From contig JANBPT010000017.1 in the NCBI GenBank assembly GCA_027575765.1, positions 62,001 through 126,000 of the forward strand: DNA of 64,000 nucleotides, read 5' to 3'. The translations under genes and the position numbers were made by a program. Origin of the DNA: Tieghemiomyces parasiticus (taxonomy: Eukaryota; Kickxellomycota; Dimargaritomycetes; Dimargaritales; Dimargaritaceae). Within the stretch, counting starts at the first letter, position 1; each line of letters opens with the position of its first letter. Under the pieces are notes generated by a model. That model did no database searches and was not told the origin of the DNA. It was given only the letters and a program-made list of their open reading frames with translations. Positions 53,740 to 61,900 of this stretch are shown here, piece after piece.

Positions 53740-54430
53740 AGAGTCCACGCATTAATTAAATTTCTTTATAACTACCGCATTACAGATTACATTGTATCTG
53801 AAGAGTCGGTCGTGCTGGGCTTGGCAGCCCCTAGCCGCTGCACCGTTAACTGGTGGCTAGTTCACTTTTGTATGGATCACCACTCCCTTTAAGGCGAGCC
53901 CCGGTCTGGCCAGCCATTAGATGGCATTGACAAGCTTCAAGGGGGTATAGCCCTGGAACAATAGGAAGAAGGCCTTCAACCTACTGCTGAGAAACTAACC
54001 CATGTCTGCCGCATATCCCCTAGTACCGCGCGCTATGCCCTACCCAAAGGCCTGGGGTTGTGCAGCCATTTCAATGGCTGGATTCCTCATGACCTCACTG
54101 ACCAGTGTTACCGGTGGGTATGGATTGTCACCAATTTCCTGGATATATTTGGCAAGGCTAGTAACTACCTTACTGGGTCCCATTGTCATAGGTGATGAGA
54201 CTTGGGTATACCTATATGATCCAATGGCTGGCTCTAATCATCGGAGGGGGTGCCCTAAAGGCGACCCTGTCCCAACCTGGACCCACTGGATTTATGTCAT
54301 ATCCCAAGTTATGCTAACGGTCTATTTTATCAGGCGAACCCTCTTTCACTTAGGCATCAAGCCTCCCAGCGTCAAGGTCCCCACCAGCTGCTTCATTGAA
54401 TGCAAGTTTGGGCAGAGACAGGGGTGAGTA
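53740..54430 (+). mobile_element. Decayed mariner-family transposase remnant
   Basis: Two pieces of a mariner transposase are readable in broken frames. At about 53745-53892, HALIKFLYN and then LAAPSRCTVNWWLVHFCMDH match the N-terminal helix-turn-helix pair (APSxxTVxRWxxxFR). At about 54175-54345, IVIGDETWVYLYDP and VMLTVYF match the first catalytic Asp block (TGDETWVYxYDP) and the following strand of mariner transposases. The intervening and C-terminal parts, including the other two catalytic Asp residues, could not be found, and stops interrupt the frame. Terminal inverted repeats were not identified. The segment is more AT-rich than nearby genes. It is an inactive relic. Confidence 0.6.
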
Positions 54431-55577
54431 AGGCCCGTCACTCCTCACGGTCCTACCGCAAGTAGGAACCATCACGTTAAGCTGCAGCATCCCAGCCCTA
54501 CATTTCCGGCACCAGAGTCAGCTTGTTTCCAGCCCCTATCTTTAGTCTTGACCTAGTATCCAGCAACTACTAACTGTCCAGGTAGGTCAATCAACGGCTG
54601 CACGGCAAGGAGTTCCCCACCATGTAGACGGCCCTGGATATCTGGAGATAGGAGCTGGCCAAATTCCAACCAAGCGACTGACGACCCTGCTTTGCTAGCT
54701 GGATAGAATGAACCTGACAAGAAGTACAGAGTGATGACCATTATTTTAAATACGGATTATTAAATCTCGGGGAGCCCCAAAACCAATGAATAATCAGTAA
54801 TTAGCCTTTTCACCTTGGCTATCTCTTCAATCGGCCCTCCCACAATTTCCCCTTCGTCTGCTCCCCTGCCTCGAGTCGCATCCTTCATTACACCATTCGT
54901 CAAATTCAGGGGACATACGTGACACATCGATTTGGAGCCCCCTAATCCATACGGCCTTTCTTGGAAAGCCTCATTGTAACGGTTGGATGGGTAGGCATGG
55001 TTAGCGGCCGAGATGAGGGCAGCACGCAGGGGCAAGGATGAAAACCATGGATGTGTATGCATGGGTAAGACTAGGCTAGGAATCCTGGATATGATGTATG
55101 GGCGCCACACCATACCTCACGGCCGCGCTTCCCATTGATGGGCATCAATTTTCCTTTTTTTCACCTTCGCTTAACTCCATTGAGTTGGGTTTAATAATAT
55201 GTGCCCAACTGGGGAGGGTCGACACGGCCAAGAGGGAGAGTGAGCTGGAGCCGAAATCAGACGGGTGGTAGGGGGTGCATGGGAACCTGTGAAGGCAGAT
55301 ACACTATAGGGAAACAAGTGACGACTGAAGAGTGGAAGAGTGGTCCGGGTTTATTTTCGGCTTTTCTACTTGCCCTTCTGCTTGGGGAGAGGTAGACGAT
55401 TGTCCCTGCGATCCGGGGAACCTGCGGAGCATTACGGTTGGGGATCAGGGGTGGCAGCAGGGTAGCCTTCCCCGGGGAGAAGGGCTCCCAAACCCCTCCG
55501 CCACACTCTATGCGATGGAGCAACTCACCGGTATGCCTGTACGTACCCAATCCACTATAGTTGATTGTCGTACAGTT
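54431..55577. other. Intergenic region upstream of the NRPS gene
   Basis: No confident gene. A 117-codon minus-strand frame with a true ATG at 55113 is listed separately as doubtful. The rest is short frames and AT-rich sequence near 55135-55200. Confidence 0.3.
54760..55113 (-). CDS. Doubtful hypothetical ORF
   Basis: 117 codons from an ATG to a TAA on the minus strand, with a CxxC pair (CHVCPLNLTNG) and a polar C-terminus ending LVLGLPEI. I do not recognise any family, there is no signal peptide, and it sits beside transposon debris, so it may be an exon of an unseen gene, part of a decayed element, or chance. Confidence 0.15.
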   Translation of the reverse strand: MVWRPYIISRIPSLVLPMHTHPWFSSLPLRAALISAANHAYPSNRYNEAFQERPYGLGGSKSMCHVCPLNLTNGVMKDATRGRGADEGEIVGGPIEEIAKVKRLITDYSLVLGLPEI

Positions 55578-55586
55578 TATATAAAA
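55578..55586 (+). promoter_or_regulatory. Possible TATA box of the NRPS gene
   Basis: TATATAAAA lies 402 bp upstream of the NRPS ATG. The distance is long unless the leader is long or contains an intron, so the assignment is tentative. Confidence 0.3.
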
Positions 55587-55987
55587 TGCACACTACTGGG
55601 TAGTTGAGAGAAGCATACTGGGCGGATAACTGATATTATGCACAGGTAGATGCATTGTTAGTCGGCAACCAATATCCAGGAGCACTGTACATCTAGTCTC
55701 TAGTCACGCTATAGAGGACAAGAAATAGGCCAAAGGTGCTGCCGCATCAGAGTGACAGACGATAGTCTGGACCCTTCCCTCCAGGTTAGCTGCGTTAAAA
55801 GCCAGGGATATCGCTTACCCTGGGACATGTCAGCCCCGCACCTTTACTCAGTACGACTGGACTATAAGGACCCTCTAAACCGACTGCTGCACTCGCAGCT
55901 TGATTATCCATCGCCCATTCCGCTTCTACCACGGCCAACGTACGCCTCACCCTTCGTCAAACTGCCCATTCCCTACGCTTTGTAATC

Positions 55988-58900
55988 ATGCTGGCTGTCC
56001 TCGATCCTAGTCCTCCCGCCTCTGCCGACAATGTGGACGGTCCTTCCCCGACTACTGCCGTTCCTCTGGTCAAGCCTGTTCACCCTGAGCCAGGTTACGG
56101 CCAGGTTTCGGTGGTGACTCCCCTGTCAACCAATCTCCACCCCGACAGACTCTGCAAGGTGGCCTGGGGCATCCTCCTGTCCCGCTACACTGGTGCTGAA
56201 CAGGTTGCTTTCGGTCATGTCCAGGCCCCTTCGCCGCCGCTGGACCCTAAACTCCCGGCCAAAAGTCTCACCGTATGTAGCCTGCGCCTTGACTCCGGTG
56301 TCAAGCTTGCCTCGGCCCTCGGACACCCGACCTCTTCTTCCGATCACTCATTGCATCATCAGGAGTGGCCGGTACAGGCTAGCGACCAGGACCAGCTCAA
56401 CACCGTCCTAGTCAGCTACGCCAGCCTTTCGTCTACTCAGTCTCGGGAGTGCAACCCATCGGGTCTCGGCCCCAACCACAAGTCCAGCGTCAGCGTCGAA
56501 CACGACTCCCTTACAATGTTGGCGACGATGACTCGGGCCGTCCTCGTCATCTCCTGCCAGGTGGTCACGGGTAGTCTAGATGTCCGTCTGGCCTTTGACC
56601 GCACCCAGGTGGCCGAGGCAGGGGTGCAGGAACTCGGACGCCAATTCAGTGTCGTGGTCAGTACCTTGGCCGAGGCGATAGTGCATCCCAAACAGCTCGC
56701 ACACTTAACCATTGCCGATGTGGCCTGGGTAGATGGGATCGAGCGCCAGCGCCTCCTGCAGTTCGCCGGCACCATCAGCCACCCTGACGCAGTCAATACC
56801 CCGGTCCACCTCCTGGTCGGTGAATGGGCGAGTAGGACCCCTGACGGCATCGCTCTGGACCAGGAGGGCCGCACCGTCACCTACGCTGAATTTGACCGGA
56901 TGACCTCGGCCCTGGCACAGATGCTTACCCGCGACCATGGAGCCCGGCCCGAGGTTCGTATCGCCCTCCTCCTGCCCAAGTCCATCGAGTTCGTAATAGC
57001 CCTGTTTGCCGTGCTCAAGTCCGGTGCCGCCTACGTACCCATTGATCTCGAGTACCCCGAAGAGCGTGTCCGCTACATTATCGAGGACAGCAAAGCTACC
57101 CTGGTTCTAGAAAGCTCTGCGACCCTGGGTCGTCTGGGTAACATCATTTGTCCCAAACTGCTGGTTAAAAACGTGGCTGGGACTATCTCAAGCACTGAAG
57201 ACAACGCTTGTCCGTTCGTTGCTCGCCATTCTGAACCTACGGACCTGGCCTATATCGTGTACACATCGGGTACTACTGGACAGCCCAAGGGCGTCATGGT
57301 CGAGCACGGCAGTTTGGTATCGTTTACTGTGGATCCCACATTCGACCTCTATTACGGGTCAGGTCAGCGGGACCTCTTGGTCATGTCCGTTGGCTTCGAT
57401 GCTATGTTATGGCCCACAATGAAAACGCTATCCAGTGGCGGAACGCTGGTTCTCCCTGGCCCAGACCTGCTCGGCGATCTTTCGAGTGTCCACACTGCCA
57501 GTGTTACGCCATCATTTCTGGCTAAGCTGCACCCTGAGCAGTTCCCACTGCTTCGCGGCATCTTCTGCGGTGGAGAGCCCTGTAGTCAACGATTGGTCAA
57601 CACGTGGAGCCCGCATTGCAGAGTTAATAATGGCTACGGTCCCACCGAGACCACTGTGGTCAGCTTCGCCACAGCCCTTCACGTGGACGATATGGTAACC
57701 GTAGGTCGGCCCCTGCGCAACGTCCTGGCCTACATTGTCGACGATGACCTGCACCTGGTCCCGGTGGGTGCCCCTGGCCAGCTCCTCATCGGCGGTTTGG
57801 GCGTGGCCCGTGGCTACTGCAACCGACCGGACCTCACCGCCCAAAGGTTCATCGCCAACCCCTTTGGCCCCGGTCGTGTGTACCAGACCGGTGACCGAGC
57901 CCGCTGGCTAACTAATGGCCAGGTCGATATTCTGGGTCGCATGGACCACCAAGTAAAACTCCGGGGGTTCCGTTTCGAGCTCGAGGAGATCGAGACCGTC
58001 GCATGCAGTTTTTCCACTGTTCGGCTCGCCGTTGCTATTGTGCAGAAAAACCGCCTGGTCCTGTTTGTGGAGCCCGAGTCGGTGGACACCGTGGCCTTGC
58101 TTGACCACCTCCGCGGCTGTCTGACCAACTTCATGATCCCTGATCACGTTGTCCCCCTGTCTCATCTGCCGGTAACCGCCAACGGCAAAGTCGACCGCCG
58201 AGCCCTTCCTGAAGCCCCGGCACTCGTTACCAATCCCACCCACACTGTTCTCCAGGGCTTTACTGCTTTGGAGCTCCACCTACGGGAGGCCTGGGCCCAG
58301 ATTCTGCAGCTCCCCAGTGACCATATTGGGACCACCGACGACTTCTTTCGCATCGGTGGTGACTCCATCACGGCCATCCTGCTCGTATCCAAATGCCAGC
58401 AGCTCGGGTACAAGGCCACCGTGCCGCTCATCTACGAATGCCGCCAGCTCCGCGCCTTGGCCGCCCGACTGACCCCGCTGGCCACGGCCGCCTCCGAGGA
58501 AAACCAGCACCAGGTCCAGGGCTGTGTCGAACTGACCCCGATTCAGCGCTGGTTCTTCCATATGTCATTCCGCAACCCCCACCACTTCAACCAGTCCTTC
58601 ACCCTGCGTGTGGATCCGTCGGTTACCCTCGAGAAGATAAGCCACACTCTAGTCCAACTGGCCAACCACCATGACATCCTGCGTGCTCGGTTCAGGCTGA
58701 ATGAGGTGGGTGCGTGGGAACAGTCCATCCCAACTACCGAGGCCATCCCCAGCCACATCCCTGTGACAGAGGCCACCGTGAACGACGTGGACTATGCCGA
58801 CTTCATTTTGAAGGTCCAGTCCAGCCTGCACCTCACAGACAGCCCTGTCATGGCGGCCTGTCTGATCCACACTGGCGCGGAGGCCGAGCCAGCCCGTCTG

Positions 58901-61900
58901 TTCTGGACCATCCACCACGCCCTGGTTGACCTGGTCTCCTGGCGCATCCTGATCGAGGACCTGCAGACCCTGCTCACCGGGGGTCAGCTGCCGCCCAAGA
59001 CCCTGTCCTTCCAGACCTGGTGCAGCCAGTTGGACGACTACGCCCGGACCCTCACTGCCGATGCCTGGCCCGTACAGAGCATGACGGTGGATAACCGCCA
59101 ACTCCTGCCTCCCCCAGAGGCCCTGGACCCAGTGCCCACCGTGGCCCGCCTATCCATATCCCATGAATTCGACCGGGAGTTCACCACCCGGCTCCTGCTG
59201 CAGCTGGCGCCACAATGGCGGGTCACCCCGCGCGACATGCTCCTGGCCACCTTTGCCCGGGCCTACTGCCAGGCGTTGGGTACCACCCAGGTCTCCTTTG
59301 TGATGGAGGGCCACGGTCGGGAGCCCTGGTCGGACGCCATGGATGTGAGCCGCACCGTAGGCTGGTTCACCGCCCTGTACCCCTTGGTCCTGGACGTACC
59401 CATAGGCAACTCAGTCCTGGCCACCCTGCATCACACCAAGGAGGCGATGCAGCAGATCCCCGTGCGTGGTTTCCCCTACAGTCTCCTCCGCCACATACCG
59501 GGGGCGGACCCAACCGAGCGGGCCAAGCTCCTGGCCAAAACCCCCGAGCGCCTCGACGTCCAGTTCAACTACTTTGGTCGGTTTGGTAATGCGGACGCGG
59601 GTGGCGCAGACAGTGGTGCGGTTGGTATCGAGTGGGATGACCGCTTCGGCCTGCACGACTTTGCCCCCGACGAACACGTCATCTTCGACCTCAACCCCAT
59701 GCCCCTCGTCAACCAGGACCGGCTGCGCCTGGTTATGGAGTACAATCCGCGGGTGTATGGGACCCAATGGGCTGAGCAACTGATCAACCTGTGGCGCCAA
59801 GACCTCGAGCACCTGGCCGCCACCCCAACGGCTTCCATCCAGCCGCTGCTCACTCGATTCGATGCACCGCTACTCCAGCCCACTTCCCAGGAATTCGACG
59901 CCCTTCTGGCCGACCTGGAGGAACGCGGCATGGCTGCTTCCGACGTAGCAGACATCCTGCCCTGTACTCCCATGCAGGGCGGTCTACTCTTTGCTACGCT
60001 ACAGGACCCCTCGGCCTACCTGGTTCAAGCAGTGGTGAGTTTCTCCGGTAATGTGGATATCGACCGACTCCAGCAAGCATGGGGAAACTTAACACAGCGC
60101 CACAGCGTCCTGCGCACCGTCTTCATTCCGACCGTCGCACCGCGTGGCAACGGACTTGCCCAGGTTGTTCTGCAGCATGCACCGCTGACCTGGAGTCTAG
60201 CCGAGGCGCCCCTTCCTTCCCTGACTGACTTTTTCAACGAGAACCGTGCCCTGGGCTTCGACATGACCAGGCCCATGGTCCGGGTTAACGTGTTTCCCAC
60301 CGAGCGTTCCAACGAGTACCTGCTGGTCCTGGCCATGCACCACGCCCTGGTCGACGGCTGGTCGATCCCGCTGCTGCTGCGTGACCTAGGCCAGCTGTAC
60401 GCCTCTCCGGACATGCCAGGCCAACTGACCTCACCTTCATTTAACACCGTGGTCGAACAGGTGGCCAACCAGGACCAAGACGAGGCGCGTGCGTTCTGGG
60501 CTGAGTATTTACGGGGTGTTCAGCCCACATCAGCACCCATGCTTAGTACGGAGCTCACGGGTGAGCATGGCTTTGCCGAGTACCACTGCACCCTCGACGT
60601 CGACAAGTCACGCTTACACGACGCCGCTCAGCAATTTGGCGTGACCCTCTCGACCCTCCTCAAGGCCGCCTACGCCCTTGCCTTGGCCCAGTACCTGAAC
60701 CGGGACGACCTCGTCATTGGCTTTGTGGTGTCAGGTCGTAACCTGGATGTGGCGGATATTGCCAACGTCGTCGGTCCCTGCCTCAACACCGTCCCGTTGC
60801 GGTTCCGCCTGACGGACCAACCCATCGGCCAATGGCTCCAGCAGCTCCAGGCCGACGCCACCGGGATGATCCCTTTCGAGCACACCAGTCTTGCCAAGGT
60901 CCAGGCCTGGTGCAATCCAATCCCGGCCTCCCCTCTATTCCATGTGCTCGGTGGCTTCGAGAACTTCCCCCAGGGCTCACACCAGGCCGGGGACATGGCC
61001 CTGGAGCTGGTACGGGTGCACGAGTTTACCGAGTACCCGCTCACGTTGGATTTCGTCGACGGACCGCATGCTGTCGGCGTCAAGTGCTTCTACAGGCGCA
61101 TGTATTGTAGTGAGGCCAATATCGCCCAACTGGTACAACAAGTCAGCTCCGTGCTAGTCAAGCTCACGAGAGCGACTGCGGGCACCACGGTCACTCAGGT
61201 TTTCCATTCGCTTCCTGATCCGACCCAAAACTGCCCCTGGCGGCTGATTACGGCAGACGGTGTCCAGCTGCCACTTGCTGTCCTTGACCACTACCTAGCC
61301 AAACAAGGACTGCCTGCTCCCTATTCCGTCAGCATCCACGGTAGTCGTATCGTAACCCGCATCTCTGCACCCGAGACAGCGTGTGAGTCGTTCGGACCTC
61401 TGCTGACTGGAGTGAACCTCCCTACCGACCTCGTGCCTGCCGCTTTTATCTCACTTGAGGCTTACCCGCACTTGTCCGGCGCCAGTGAGGGTGACTTTGC
61501 TCAGCTAGGTGAGGCATACCTCCGAGTGTCGGACACAGAGGGCCAGGGGTCGTCCTTAGACACTGTGGGTAGGTGGCTCGCCGTGACCTGTACCGACCTG
61601 CTCCTGGGTACCGGGGATGGGCTTCCTCATGGTGAGGATATCTGGGTGTCTGTACTGGCTAGACCAGTCCTGTTTCTCCAGCTGGAGCACCGCATCAGCC
61701 ATCGTTTCGGGATCACCCTTGATTCGCGGAACGTCCTGGCCTGCGATGATTTGGCCGCCTTGACACTGGTGATGAAATGTTCCAGCCCGTCGCTATCGCC
61801 TATTCGTACGCCGGAAGGCCAATCGAACGACGCCAAGTCTGAGCTGATCCGCCCGATGAAGGCGACACCCTACCAGGCCCAGGTGTGGCTCGCCTGCCAA

